Below the pieces are notes generated by a model. The model saw nothing but the letters and a program-made list of their open reading frames with translations, searched no databases and was not told where the DNA came from. From the NCBI GenBank assembly GCA_963730285.1, contig CAVSQY010000014.1, forward strand, positions 1 to 64,000: a DNA stretch of 64,000 nucleotides, read 5' to 3'. Origin of the DNA: JARDZU01 sp963730285 (GTDB taxonomy: Bacteria; Actinomycetota; Acidimicrobiia; Spongiisociales; ZC4RG35). Position numbers and translations under genes: made by a program. Positions 48,242 to 56,080 of the stretch are shown in pieces. Each line of letters opens with the position of its first letter. Position 1 is the stretch's first letter.

Positions 48242-49414
48242 ATGAGTGACTATTTCGATGTGATCGTGGTGGGGGCACGAGTGGCCGGCGCTTCGACGGC
48301 GATGCTCCTGGCCCAGCAAGGCCACCATGTGCTGGTGATGGATCGGGCGCCCATGCCATCTGACACTGTCTCGACACACGCCATGCTGCGCACCGGTGTC
48401 CTTCAGCTTTCCCGATGGGGGCTGCTGGACCGGGTGATCGACTCCGGCGCCGCGCCGATTCGAGAGATAACCCTGGGCTTCGGCAGAGAGCGAATTTCTT
48501 TCGAGGTGCGCTCCAGTCATGGGATCGACACCCTCTATGCGCCGCGTCGTGTCGTCCTGGACCGGATCCTGCTCGAAGCGGCCCAGTCGTCCGGTGCCGA
48601 GTTCTTCGGAGAGACTCGGCTGACTGGTGTCCGGCGAGATGAGGATGGCAACATCTGTGGTGTGGCGGCGGAGCGATCTGGCGAGGTTCTGGAGCTCGAT
48701 GCACGGATGGTGATCGGCGCCGACGGCGTATGGTCCCGGGTGGCGAACCTCGTTCAGGCGCCGATTCAACGCGGCCACCGGCCCACCAATGCGGTCCACT
48801 ATGCGTATTACCGTGACGTTCGGCAGCGCGGCTTCTGGTTTCAGTTCACACCCGGCGTCAATGCCGGGATCATTCCCACCAATGATGACCTCTGCTGTGT
48901 CTTCGTTGGGCGACCTAGCCGCGAGGTTGCGGCCTTCCGGGCCGACCCAGAGGCGGAGTTTCATCGTCTTCTGAGAATGGCGGGGTCCGACCTGGCCGAA
49001 CGTGTCTCGGCCGGATCGAGAGTCAGTCAGTTCCGCGGGACCAAAGGACTACCCGGGCAGATACGAAAGCCGTTTGGTCCCACTTGGGCACTCGTCGGGG
49101 ACGCCGGATATACCAAAGACCCCATCTCAGCTCATGGGATCAGTGATGCATTGAGAGATGCCGAATTGTGCGCCCGGGCAGTGGATCGGGCGATCAGGCG
49201 TCCAGAGGAGGCCGTCGAAGCGATGAGTGAGTATCAGCAGATTCGCGATGAGCTTTCGTCGGTCATGTTCGGCGAGTCGGAGGCACTTGCCGCCTATCAC
49301 TGGGAGGCCGATGAGGCATCCGCCCGGATGCGGCTGATCAGCCAGGCGGTCCGCGAAGAGTGCGATGCCCTGATGTCATTGCCCGAACGGTCGACCACAG
49401 TTGCCCGAGTCTGA
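48242..49414 (+). CDS. FAD-dependent monooxygenase (PHBH/geranylgeranyl-reductase-like fold)
   Basis: A 390-aa flavoprotein. The Rossmann FAD motif is FDVIVVGARVAGASTAMLLA at residues 5-24, with Arg in place of the usual second Gly region (GARVAG is common in this subfamily). The DG motif is ARMVIGADGVWSRVANLV, and the second FAD motif is WALVGDAGYTKDPISAHGIS. It hydroxylates or oxidises a hydrophobic or aromatic substrate, or reduces an isoprenoid chain. It is the last gene of the TetR-linked cluster. Together with two hydrolases and a glycosyltransferase it suggests modification or detoxification of a lipophilic compound. Confidence 0.88.
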   Translation: MSDYFDVIVVGARVAGASTAMLLAQQGHHVLVMDRAPMPSDTVSTHAMLRTGVLQLSRWGLLDRVIDSGAAPIREITLGFGRERISFEVRSSHGIDTLYAPRRVVLDRILLEAAQSSGAEFFGETRLTGVRRDEDGNICGVAAERSGEVLELDARMVIGADGVWSRVANLVQAPIQRGHRPTNAVHYAYYRDVRQRGFWFQFTPGVNAGIIPTNDDLCCVFVGRPSREVAAFRADPEAEFHRLLRMAGSDLAERVSAGSRVSQFRGTKGLPGQIRKPFGPTWALVGDAGYTKDPISAHGISDALRDAELCARAVDRAIRRPEEAVEAMSEYQQIRDELSSVMFGESEALAAYHWEADEASARMRLISQAVREECDALMSLPERSTTVARV

Positions 49415-49423
49415 AGATTCCAA

Positions 49424-50467
49424 TCAGCGAATTATCAGCAATTCGTCGCCGAACTCGTGCCACAGATAGCCGGATGCCAGGGCACTCTCATAGACGTCTT
49501 CCAGCCGTTGTCTCCCGCCCATTGCCTCCAGTAGGCGTAGGTGTGACGACCGGGGCTCGTGCCACCCGGTGAGCAGCCCATCGACCGCTCTGATGTCCCG
49601 CTCGGGTGAGATCACCAGATCGGTGAGACCGCTGCCAGGGTGCAAAGTCCCGTCGCGGCCGGCGACCGTCTCCAAAGCCCTGACGACGCTGGTGCCGACG
49701 GCGATCAGACGGCCTCCGGTCTCGCGAAGTCGATTCACCGTGTTGGCGGTGGTGGCTGAAACTCGGAATCGTTCCTCGCCGGGCGCTTCGTCGTCTTCGA
49801 AGGAGGAGACCCCGGTGTGAAGGGTGACGGGAACCACCACCACTCCATTTGCCACCAGCCGGGTCACCAGCTCTGTTGTGAATGGTCGTCCGGCGCTGGG
49901 CATCTCGGAGGAGCCCGGCTCGGTGGCGAAGACCGTCTGGTAATCCGCAAGGGGCCAATCCGGCCCGTCCACGTAGCGAATGGGGCTCCCGTGCCAGTCG
50001 AGGTACTCCTCGATCTTCCCGATTCTCTCCAGGGCGGCGATCCACAGTCGGGGCGACCGTGGGCTCCTGGCCATCAGACGTGCGGTCGCATCGCCTTGGA
50101 GGGTCAGGGTCTGTGCATCGAGTCGTGGGCCGGGTGTGGTTCCGCCGCCCGGCCCGGCGGTTCGCACTTCGAGTGACCAAATCCCCTCGGCAAGGGGCGA
50201 GGCGAGATGGACCCGAACCCTGGCCCCGTCCTGGGTGGTCGCTTCGAGGGAGGCCGGGATGGTCTTCGAGTTGTTGACCACCAGTGCATCCCCTGGGCGC
50301 AAGAGTTCCGCGAGGTCGGTGAAGGTTCGATGTTCGATCGCACCTGTTGGCGCCCGGGAGACCATGAGACGCACCCCGTCCCGGGGGGCGCCGCGGTGTT
50401 CGGGCGGTCCGCTGGCAACGCTCGATTCGGGCATCGCGAAGTCGATGGAGCGACTCAGAAGTGTCAC
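49424..50467 (-). CDS. queA: S-adenosylmethionine:tRNA ribosyltransferase-isomerase (QueA-type)
   Basis: A 347-aa QueA-family protein. Markers are RLMVSRAPTGAIEHRTFTDL, then ELLRPGDALVVNNSKTIPAS (the NxTxVxPA-like segment), a barrel with VVVVPVTLHTGVSSFED, FRVSATTANTVNRLRETGGR and AVGTSVVRALET, and PGSGLTDLVISPERDIRAVD. QueA transfers the ribosyl part of SAM to preQ1 in tRNA wobble position 34. This copy has an atypical N-terminus and lacks some of the usual residues, like other actinobacterial QueA-like proteins, so its exact substrate is uncertain. The start overlaps the stop of the upstream SDR gene (ATGA). Confidence 0.8.
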   Translation of the reverse strand: MTLLSRSIDFAMPESSVASGPPEHRGAPRDGVRLMVSRAPTGAIEHRTFTDLAELLRPGDALVVNNSKTIPASLEATTQDGARVRVHLASPLAEGIWSLEVRTAGPGGGTTPGPRLDAQTLTLQGDATARLMARSPRSPRLWIAALERIGKIEEYLDWHGSPIRYVDGPDWPLADYQTVFATEPGSSEMPSAGRPFTTELVTRLVANGVVVVPVTLHTGVSSFEDDEAPGEERFRVSATTANTVNRLRETGGRLIAVGTSVVRALETVAGRDGTLHPGSGLTDLVISPERDIRAVDGLLTGWHEPRSSHLRLLEAMGGRQRLEDVYESALASGYLWHEFGDELLIIR

Positions 50468-51159
50468 GAGCCGGTCTCGATGGCGCTTGCCTGATAGCGG
50501 CCTGAGGGCCGTCGCTCACTGAGGATCCTAAGCAGCGGCGGAACGCTCTCCTCCGGTGGGGGACGGTCGGAGATGTCCTCGCCGGGGAATGCCTGCTGAT
50601 GCATGACGGTGTTCATGTCGCCGGGGTCGAACCAGATCACGGTGACATCGGGCTCCTCGGCGGCGAGCACATTTGATAACTGCTCCAGGGCCGCCTTCGA
50701 AGATCCATATCCTCCCCAACCCTCATATCCCTCGACGGCGGCGTCGGAGGTGATGTTCACGATCGTGCCGTGCCTCTCTCGCAACGAAGGGAGCGCAAGT
50801 TGGATGATTCCGAGTGGGCCCAGGACGTTGGCACGGTAGACCTCGTCGAGATCGGTGATGGGGTAGTCGGCGAGGTTCGGCTGTGGGCTTGGTCCCAACA
50901 CCGAGGCGTTGTTGACCAGCAAGTCGATACCACCCTGGTCGATCGCCGCATCGACCAGGGCGTGGCGGTGTCCGTCGTCGCCGACGTCACCCGCCACTGC
51001 TCGGACGATGGTTTGGCCGGCCAGCTCGCGGGCCGCCTCATCCAATGCCTTCGATCCACGAGCGTCGATGACCAGTGACCACTTGTCAGCCGCAAGTGCT
51101 CGGGCCAGAGCCAGGCCGAATCCGCGCGAAGCGCCCGTGATCACCGCGATGTCACCCAT
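50464..51159 (-). CDS. Short-chain dehydrogenase/reductase coupled to queA
   Basis: A 231-aa SDR. The start is placed at 51159 (MGDIAVITGASRGFGLALAR) because a longer in-frame reading from 51201 would begin upstream of the likely transcription start of the MerR-type promoter. Motifs are TGASRGFG, VNNASVLG (NNAS in place of NNAG), IVNITSDAAVEG (catalytic Ser/Thr region) and YGSSKAALEQLS (YxxxK). The C-terminal tail lacks the usual VDGG end and has VIWFDPGDMNTVMHQQAFPG. It resembles the short, sepiapterin-reductase-like branch. It probably reduces a carbonyl compound as part of a stress-induced operon. Confidence 0.85.
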   Translation of the reverse strand: MGDIAVITGASRGFGLALARALAADKWSLVIDARGSKALDEAARELAGQTIVRAVAGDVGDDGHRHALVDAAIDQGGIDLLVNNASVLGPSPQPNLADYPITDLDEVYRANVLGPLGIIQLALPSLRERHGTIVNITSDAAVEGYEGWGGYGSSKAALEQLSNVLAAEEPDVTVIWFDPGDMNTVMHQQAFPGEDISDRPPPEESVPPLLRILSERRPSGRYQASAIETGS

Positions 51160-51199
51160 CGGACCTGACCAGCGTGCTTTCTGAGTTGGACATGGCGCC

Positions 51200-51230
51200 A
51201 AGTTACAACTTCAACCTAACTTGAAGTCAA
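51200..51230 (-). promoter_or_regulatory. MerR-type promoter with 19-bp spacer and dyad operator
   Basis: On the minus strand, TTGACT (51230-51225) and TAACTT (51205-51200) are separated by 19 bases, the stretched spacer typical of MerR/SoxR-activated promoters. Inside it is a perfect dyad ACTTCAA-N6-TTGAAGT (51208-51227 on +). The right half, TAACTTGAAG, matches the SoxR-box half TAACTTGAGG at 9 of 10 positions. It drives the SDR-queA operon. No MerR-family gene is in the window. Confidence 0.6.
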
Positions 51231-51283
51231 GCGCCGGGAGTGGCCCAGCAAAGGCGAGGCCGTACAATTGGGGTCGACCAGAC

Positions 51284-51356
51284 GGGGACGTAGCTCAGCT
51301 GGAAGAGCACCGGCTTTGCAAGCCGGGGGTCGTGGGTTCGAGTCCCATCGTCTCCA
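51284..51356 (+). tRNA. tRNA-Ala (TGC)
   Basis: A 73-nt cloverleaf: acceptor GGGGACG/CGTCTCC (one G-U), D-arm GCTC...GAGC, anticodon stem CCGGC/GCCGG with loop TTTGCAA (anticodon TGC), T-loop TTCGAGT, discriminator A. CCA is not encoded. Confidence 0.95.
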
Positions 51357-51426
51357 CCGACGTCGAAGCGGATTGAATCCGACGACACGGTGGTTGTATC
51401 TGACGGCAGAGACAAGAGGAGTTGAA

Positions 51427-52605
51427 ATGGCCAATGCGGTGATCGTCGATGCAGTCCGGACCCCGTCGGGCCGACGCAACGGAGTCTTCAAGGACTTCCA
51501 TCCCGTCGATCTGGCGTCGATCCCTCTTCAGGCTCTGGTCGAGCGCAATCAGCTGGACCCCTCCACGATCGACGATGTGATCATGGGCACCGTCTCCCAG
51601 ACCGGGGAGCAGGCATACAACGTCGGGCGAAATGCGGCTCTCGCCGCCGGTTTTCCCGAGGAAGTCCCCGGCGTCACCATCGATCGCCAGTGCGGGTCCT
51701 CCCAGCAGTCCGCTCACTTCGCCGCCCAGGCGATCATGGCCGGTGCACAGGACATCGTCCTCGCCGCGGGAGTGGAGAACATGACCCGGGTGCCGATGGG
51801 GATCACCGCTCAGCAAGGCCCGGGTCTTCCGTTTGGTGCCCGGATGCTGGAGCGGTATTCGCAGGGTTTGGTCCCACAAGGGATCTCGGCGGAGATGATC
51901 GCCGAGAAATGGGGTATCAGCCGTGAGGAGTTGGACACCCTTGCCCTCGAGTCGCACCGAAGGGCCGCCCGCGCCACCGACGAAGGCCGTTTCGAGGGCC
52001 AGATCATCCCGGTGGGTGTGATCGCCGAGGACGGATCGCATCAGACCGTGACCAAGGACGAGGGGATCCGCTGGGAAACATCGAAGGAGAAGCTGGCCGG
52101 CCTTCAGCCTGCCTTCAAGGCGGACGGGGTGGTCACAGCTGGGAACTCGTCTCAGATTTCCGACGGTGCCGCCGCATTACTCATCATGTCCGAGGAGAAG
52201 GCCACCGAGTTGGGGTTGACGCCGAAGGCGCGCTTCGTCGCCTTCGCCATGGCGGGTGTCGACCCGGTCATGATGCTGACAGGGCCGATCCCGGCGACCG
52301 AGAAGGTGCTGGCCCGAGCCGGGCTGAAGATGGACGAAATCGACCTGTTCGAAGTGAACGAGGCATTCGCCTCAGTGCCGGTTGCCTGGCGGATGGAGCT
52401 GGGCGGCACCGACCCCATGGGCTTGTGGGATCGGACCAACGTCAACGGCGGCGCCATTGCCCTCGGTCATCCGCTCGGGGCCTCCGGTGCCCGTCTCTTG
52501 ACCACCCTGGTTTGGGAGCTGGAGCGAACCGGGGGCCGATACGGCCTGCAGACCATGTGCGAGGGTGGCGGCATGGCCAACGCCCTGATCATCGAACGTC
52601 TCTAG
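51427..52605 (+). CDS. Acetyl-CoA C-acyltransferase (thiolase)
   Basis: A 392-aa thiolase. The nucleophilic Cys is in TIDRQCGSSQQSAHFAAQAI, the catalytic His in LFEVNEAFASVPVAW (NEAF) and GGAIALGHPLGASGARLLTT (GHP), and the second Cys in LQTMCEGGGMANALIIERL. It cleaves 3-ketoacyl-CoA in beta-oxidation or condenses acyl-CoAs. The ATG at 51427 (MANAVIVDAVRTPSGRRNG) is right for the family, and upstream in-frame sequence overlaps tRNA-Ala. No other beta-oxidation gene is adjacent. A small zinc-ribbon-like gene follows 39 bases later. Confidence 0.95.
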   Translation: MANAVIVDAVRTPSGRRNGVFKDFHPVDLASIPLQALVERNQLDPSTIDDVIMGTVSQTGEQAYNVGRNAALAAGFPEEVPGVTIDRQCGSSQQSAHFAAQAIMAGAQDIVLAAGVENMTRVPMGITAQQGPGLPFGARMLERYSQGLVPQGISAEMIAEKWGISREELDTLALESHRRAARATDEGRFEGQIIPVGVIAEDGSHQTVTKDEGIRWETSKEKLAGLQPAFKADGVVTAGNSSQISDGAAALLIMSEEKATELGLTPKARFVAFAMAGVDPVMMLTGPIPATEKVLARAGLKMDEIDLFEVNEAFASVPVAWRMELGGTDPMGLWDRTNVNGGAIALGHPLGASGARLLTTLVWELERTGGRYGLQTMCEGGGMANALIIERL

Positions 52606-52644
52606 GTGTCGGCGACGCCCGGCTCTTCCTCTCGTCGCTGAGCG

Positions 52645-52899
52645 ATGACCGGCAACACCGTCATCGACGTCCTCCTGGCTGTGGGAATGGGATATGCCAT
52701 CTGGCGTGGCTCGTTGTTCTTCATCAGGATGCTCTCCACGCCACCGCCCGAGATCGACCCAGACGATGTGGTGGCGGTCGACCAGGACTACAAATGCACC
52801 GTCTGCGGCGCAGAGCTCACCATGCGTGCGATCAACATCCAAGACGACGCCGCCCCGCGCCATTGCCGTGAGGAGATGGTCCCCGTCTGGCGGCCGTAG
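52645..52899 (+). CDS. Small membrane protein with Cys pair, downstream of thiolase
   Basis: 84 aa. One N-terminal transmembrane helix (VIDVLLAVGMGYAIWRGSLF) precedes an acidic segment and CTVCGAELTMR with a later HCREEM. This could be a zinc-ribbon knuckle (CxxC plus His/Cys). Proteins of this layout (YKCTVCGxEL...HC.E.M) occur widely in actinobacteria without known function. It is likely co-transcribed with the thiolase gene. Confidence 0.75.
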   Translation: MTGNTVIDVLLAVGMGYAIWRGSLFFIRMLSTPPPEIDPDDVVAVDQDYKCTVCGAELTMRAINIQDDAAPRHCREEMVPVWRP

Positions 52900-52938
52900 C
52901 TCTTGTTAGCGGAATCGGCGGGATTCAAGGGGTTTGGG

Positions 52939-53286
52939 TCACGGTTGGCTCATGAAGCGGACCGACATGTGGAGGTAGCCGTCTTCGTCGGGATGTTGGG
53001 CCCATATCTCGGTCCACTCGGGGTCGTCCCACATGGCAGGCCATCGGGCATCTCGTTCCTCGAGGCTCTCCCAACGAAGGATCCAGGTCACATTGGCCGA
53101 TCCGTGCCGCAGATCCATCGGGTCGGCACCGGTGATTCGAGGTGAGATCCCACTGTCGAACCAGAGCCCTATGACGTCGAATCGATTGCTGAAGTACTCC
53201 AGTGCCGGCTCCCACCAACTCTTGTACTCGTCCCAGAGATCGCGTCGGAACCAGTAGTCCCGAAACTCGTATAGGCCATCGGCCAT
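52939..53286 (-). CDS. NIPSNAP-like dimeric alpha/beta-barrel protein
   Basis: A 115-aa protein from the ATG at 53286 (MADGLYEFRDYWFRRDLWDE): LYEFRDYWF, the helix WWEPALEYFSNRFDVIGLWF, then WILRWESLEERDARWPAMWD. This is the ferredoxin-like dimeric barrel of NIPSNAP proteins. Roles of bacterial members are unknown. It lies 8 bases after the small membrane protein gene (53295-53576) on the same strand, so the two are an operon. Confidence 0.75.
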   Translation of the reverse strand: MADGLYEFRDYWFRRDLWDEYKSWWEPALEYFSNRFDVIGLWFDSGISPRITGADPMDLRHGSANVTWILRWESLEERDARWPAMWDDPEWTEIWAQHPDEDGYLHMSVRFMSQP

Positions 53287-53294
53287 GGGAGGGG

Positions 53295-53576
53295 CTACCC
53301 CCAACCGAGCATGGGTCGTCCAAAGAAGAGGAGAATGAGGACGAAGGGGCCGCCGAGGAGGACGAGAACTCGCCCCCATTGGTTCGGGATGACCCTCACG
53401 ATCAGGGCCACTATCAGGATTCCCACTCCCCAGAGGCCGATGAGCATGGCCATGACGATGCGTTGGAGATCGCCGAATTCGGGGTCGTTGGCCCCTAAGA
53501 AACCCATCACTCCAATGACGATCGCCCCCACGATGTGAAGCCCGAGCAGGGCCCGGTCAAGCCTGGTCAGAGGCAT
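53295..53576 (-). CDS. Small three-helix membrane protein
   Basis: About 93 aa from the ATG at 53576 (MPLTRLDRALLGLHIVGAIV). It has three hydrophobic helices (ALLGLHIVGAIVIGVMGFLG, IVMAMLIGLWGVGILIVALI, VLVLLGGPFVLILLFFG) and ends GRPMLGWG. Longer in-frame starts exist up to 53672, including a GTG about 16 codons earlier, and none has a clear RBS. No family is recognised. It is upstream of and probably co-transcribed with the NIPSNAP gene. The 261-base divergent gap to crgA carries DnaA-box-like sequences. Confidence 0.65.
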   Translation of the reverse strand: MPLTRLDRALLGLHIVGAIVIGVMGFLGANDPEFGDLQRIVMAMLIGLWGVGILIVALIVRVIPNQWGRVLVLLGGPFVLILLFFGRPMLGWG

Positions 53577-53749
53577 CCGCCGCGGCTTGTCGGTTGCAGT
53601 TGTCGACACCGATACACTCTCTGGCGCCTGTGTTCGGTGGTCCTGGCGCCGTCGCACAGAGTAGAGGTGCATTGTCGATTCCGACCGCTCTCGAAGCCGA
53701 TTTCTTGGGCGATCCTCGGTCGTCGTATACCCAAATCACACCGCTGTAG

Positions 53750-53782
53750 TTATCCAGGGGTTTGTCCACAGGGTGTGGAGAA
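53750..53782. promoter_or_regulatory. Cluster of three DnaA-box-like nonamers upstream of crgA
   Basis: TTATCCAGG (53750-53758), TTGTCCACA (53762-53770, the form preferred in high-GC actinobacteria) and TTCTCCACA on the minus strand (53774-53782). They are nested in an outer inverted repeat GTAGTT...AACTAC. The three sites in 33 bp could bind DnaA and link crgA or origin-proximal transcription to replication. The flank is not AT-rich, so an actual oriC is not supported. Confidence 0.5.
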
Positions 53783-53837
53783 CTACACGGGTGTAACTCT
53801 GTTCTCAGGCTCCCAACGATCGACTACGCTCGCCGAC

Positions 53838-54077
53838 GTGCCAGAGTCGAAACGTCGCAAGCCAAAGAGCGCACCGGTGTCCGCCACTTCTGCGGCCGCC
53901 GAAGCCCGATCCAAGGAGCCCAGCCCCACCTGGTACGTGGTGGTGATGGCGGGCCTGATGGTGATCGGGGTGATCCTGGTCCTGGTCAGATTCGTGTTCC
54001 AGCTCGATCAGCTGGTCCTGGTCGGGGGTCTGGTGGCGATTGCGGCCGGATTCCTCATGACCACCAATTACCGCTAG
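53838..54077 (+). CDS. crgA: Cell division protein CrgA
   Basis: A 79-aa protein from the GTG at 53838 (VPESKRRKPKSAPVSATSAA). A basic N-terminus of about 30 residues is followed by two transmembrane helices (TWYVVVMAGLMVIGVILVLV and LVLVGGLVAIAAGFLMTTNY). The PSPTWYV segment and the NYR or WR end are typical of CrgA. In actinobacteria CrgA sits at the divisome and septum, interacts with FtsZ, FtsQ, FtsI and the PBP/FtsW group, and lies next to the pknB cluster, as here. It is convergent with the kinase gene (10-base gap). Confidence 0.9.
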   Translation: MPESKRRKPKSAPVSATSAAAEARSKEPSPTWYVVVMAGLMVIGVILVLVRFVFQLDQLVLVGGLVAIAAGFLMTTNYR

Positions 54078-54087
54078 AGGGCCATAC

Positions 54088-56043
54088 CTATCCGCCGCCG
54101 GTAGTCGTTGTAGTCGTCGGGACCGTGGTCGTGGTCGTCGTCGAAGTCGTCGTGGTCGGTGGCGCCTCGAACTTGCCCACGGTCACCGTGACGATGTCAC
54201 CGGGCACCAGGGTGGCCCCCACCTGAGGATTCTGGGAGACGATGGTCCCATCCTGACCGGGATCCGCCACGGGTTGGGTGGTGGTCGACACCCGAAGCAC
54301 CAGGCCGACGTCTTTGAGGATCGCATCCGCCTGGTCTGCAGTGAGGCCGGTCAATGATGGCACGTCCACCGGCTGGGGACCCCGGGAGACCACGAGGAGG
54401 ATGGTGTCGCCCGATTGGACCTCGAGCCCCGGCTCGGGATCGGTGCGGATGACCAGGCCGGTGTCGATCGTGCTCGAATACTCCTCGTTGACGGTCACCT
54501 TCAGGCCAAGATCGGTGAGGGCCGCGGTGGCATCACGCTCGGTCTGCGTGGTGACATCGGGCAGCTCATAGACCTCGGGACCGGTCGACACCACCAGGTT
54601 GACCGGGGCTTGTGACCCGATGCGAACCCCCGCACCCGGGTCCTGTTCGATGACCACGCCCTCGGCGAAGGTCGCGTCCGGGCGCTCGTCCACCGTGCCC
54701 ACGGTGAGGTTCGATTCCTCGAGGAGGCGGCGGGCGTTCTCCAACGTCTGGCCGATCAGCGGAGGCACCGGGAACTCCTCGGCACCCGTAGAGACATAGA
54801 CCTGGATCACGGTGGCCTTGGCGGCCTGAGTCCCGAAGGGCGGGTTGGTCCGAGTCACATTCCCCACTTCTTCGGTGTCGGAGGACTCAAGGAACACGGT
54901 GACCTCGAAACCGTCCGCCTGGAGACGAGCCAGGGCGGCCTCTTGGGTCAGCCCGGTGACATTGGGGATTTCGATCAAATCGGACTCGTTGGTGCCGCCG
55001 GCCAGGCGGAAGAGGAAGAAGAGCAGGATTGCCAGGGCAATGAGAAGGCCAAATGCAGTCAGGATGAACGGAAGCTGAGACGCCGGTTCTTCCTCCAACT
55101 CGCGGTAGACCTCGTCGGGCGGCACCGTGGCAGGAGGCACCGGTGTCGTCATGAGCCTGGTCGAGCTGTCCCCGTTGCCCGGGACGCCGACCGGAACTGC
55201 CAACGGCATCCCCACCGGCTCGCCCTTGAGCACGGTGAGCAGGTCAGAGCGCATCTCCGAGGCGGTCTGATAGCGAGCGACCGGGTCCTTTCGCATCGCC
55301 TTCGTAACCACCGCATCCAGCGACTGGGACACGTCGGAGTTCAGTGAGGAAGGGGTGGGTGCATCGGTGGAGACATGCTGGAAGGCAACCGACATCGGGC
55401 TGTCACCGGTGTAGGGCGGGCGCCCGGTCAGCATCTCGTAGAGCACCACCCCGAGCGAGTAGACGTCGCTTCGCTCGTCGGCCGACGCCCCCTGGGCCTG
55501 CTCGGGACTGAAGTACGTGGCCGTGCCGATGACCGCACCGGTGCGGGTCAGCTCCTGGCTGTCGTCCCAGGCCCGGGCGATGCCGAAGTCGGTCACCTTC
55601 ACCGTGCCGTCCTTTGCCAACAGGATGTTCCCCGGTTTGACGTCACGATGGACCAAACCGGCCTGGTGGGCAACCGAAAGGGCGGCGGCGACTTCGGAGG
55701 CGATCTCGGTGGCACGTCGGGGAAGCAGGGCGCCCTCCGACTTGAGGACGTCGCGAAGCGAGCGACCGTCGACCAACTCCATCACGATGAAGTACGTGTT
55801 CTGGGCTTGGCCCCAGTCGTAGATGCCCACGATGTTGGGATGGCTCAGATTCGCCGCCGCCTGGGCCTCACGGCGGAATCTCTTCACGAAAGCCTCGTCG
55901 GCCGAGTATTGGGAGTGGAGGACCTTGATCGCCACTCTGCGGTTGAGCAGGGTGTCCACACCCTCATACACGTCGGCCATGCCACCTCGGGCGAGATGGG
56001 ACGTGATCTGATAGCGATCTGTCAGTGTGGTCTGGGGTTCCAT
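54088..56043 (-). CDS. pknB: PASTA-domain Ser/Thr protein kinase
   Basis: 651 aa from the ATG at 56043 (MEPQTTLTDRYQITSHLARG). The kinase domain has the glycine loop LARGGMADVYEG, Lys in VAIKVLHSQY, LVHRDVKPGNILL, TDFGIARAWDD, and GTATYFSPEQ at the end of the activation loop. A juxtamembrane linker leads to one transmembrane helix (FGLLIALAILLFFLF, near residue 350). Four PASTA modules (about 365-635) bind peptidoglycan fragments. The C-terminus is a Thr-rich tail. It phosphorylates cell-wall and division proteins, including FHA partners. It is the last gene of the fhaA-fhaB-pstP-rodA-pbpA-pknB operon. No second kinase (pknA) is present between pbpA and pknB, unlike in mycobacteria. Confidence 0.95.
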   Translation of the reverse strand: MEPQTTLTDRYQITSHLARGGMADVYEGVDTLLNRRVAIKVLHSQYSADEAFVKRFRREAQAAANLSHPNIVGIYDWGQAQNTYFIVMELVDGRSLRDVLKSEGALLPRRATEIASEVAAALSVAHQAGLVHRDVKPGNILLAKDGTVKVTDFGIARAWDDSQELTRTGAVIGTATYFSPEQAQGASADERSDVYSLGVVLYEMLTGRPPYTGDSPMSVAFQHVSTDAPTPSSLNSDVSQSLDAVVTKAMRKDPVARYQTASEMRSDLLTVLKGEPVGMPLAVPVGVPGNGDSSTRLMTTPVPPATVPPDEVYRELEEEPASQLPFILTAFGLLIALAILLFFLFRLAGGTNESDLIEIPNVTGLTQEAALARLQADGFEVTVFLESSDTEEVGNVTRTNPPFGTQAAKATVIQVYVSTGAEEFPVPPLIGQTLENARRLLEESNLTVGTVDERPDATFAEGVVIEQDPGAGVRIGSQAPVNLVVSTGPEVYELPDVTTQTERDATAALTDLGLKVTVNEEYSSTIDTGLVIRTDPEPGLEVQSGDTILLVVSRGPQPVDVPSLTGLTADQADAILKDVGLVLRVSTTTQPVADPGQDGTIVSQNPQVGATLVPGDIVTVTVGKFEAPPTTTTSTTTTTTVPTTTTTTGGG

Positions 56044-56080
56044 AGGAGTCGACGGATTGTAGGAATGCTCCGGGTGCAAC

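Noticed and set aside
51268..51426. Upstream in-frame extension of the thiolase
   Set aside because: It runs through tRNA-Ala; the thiolase family N-terminus starts at 51427.
53577..53837. oriC
   Set aside because: DnaA-box-like sites are present but only three, with no AT-rich unwinding region and no dnaA/dnaN neighbours.
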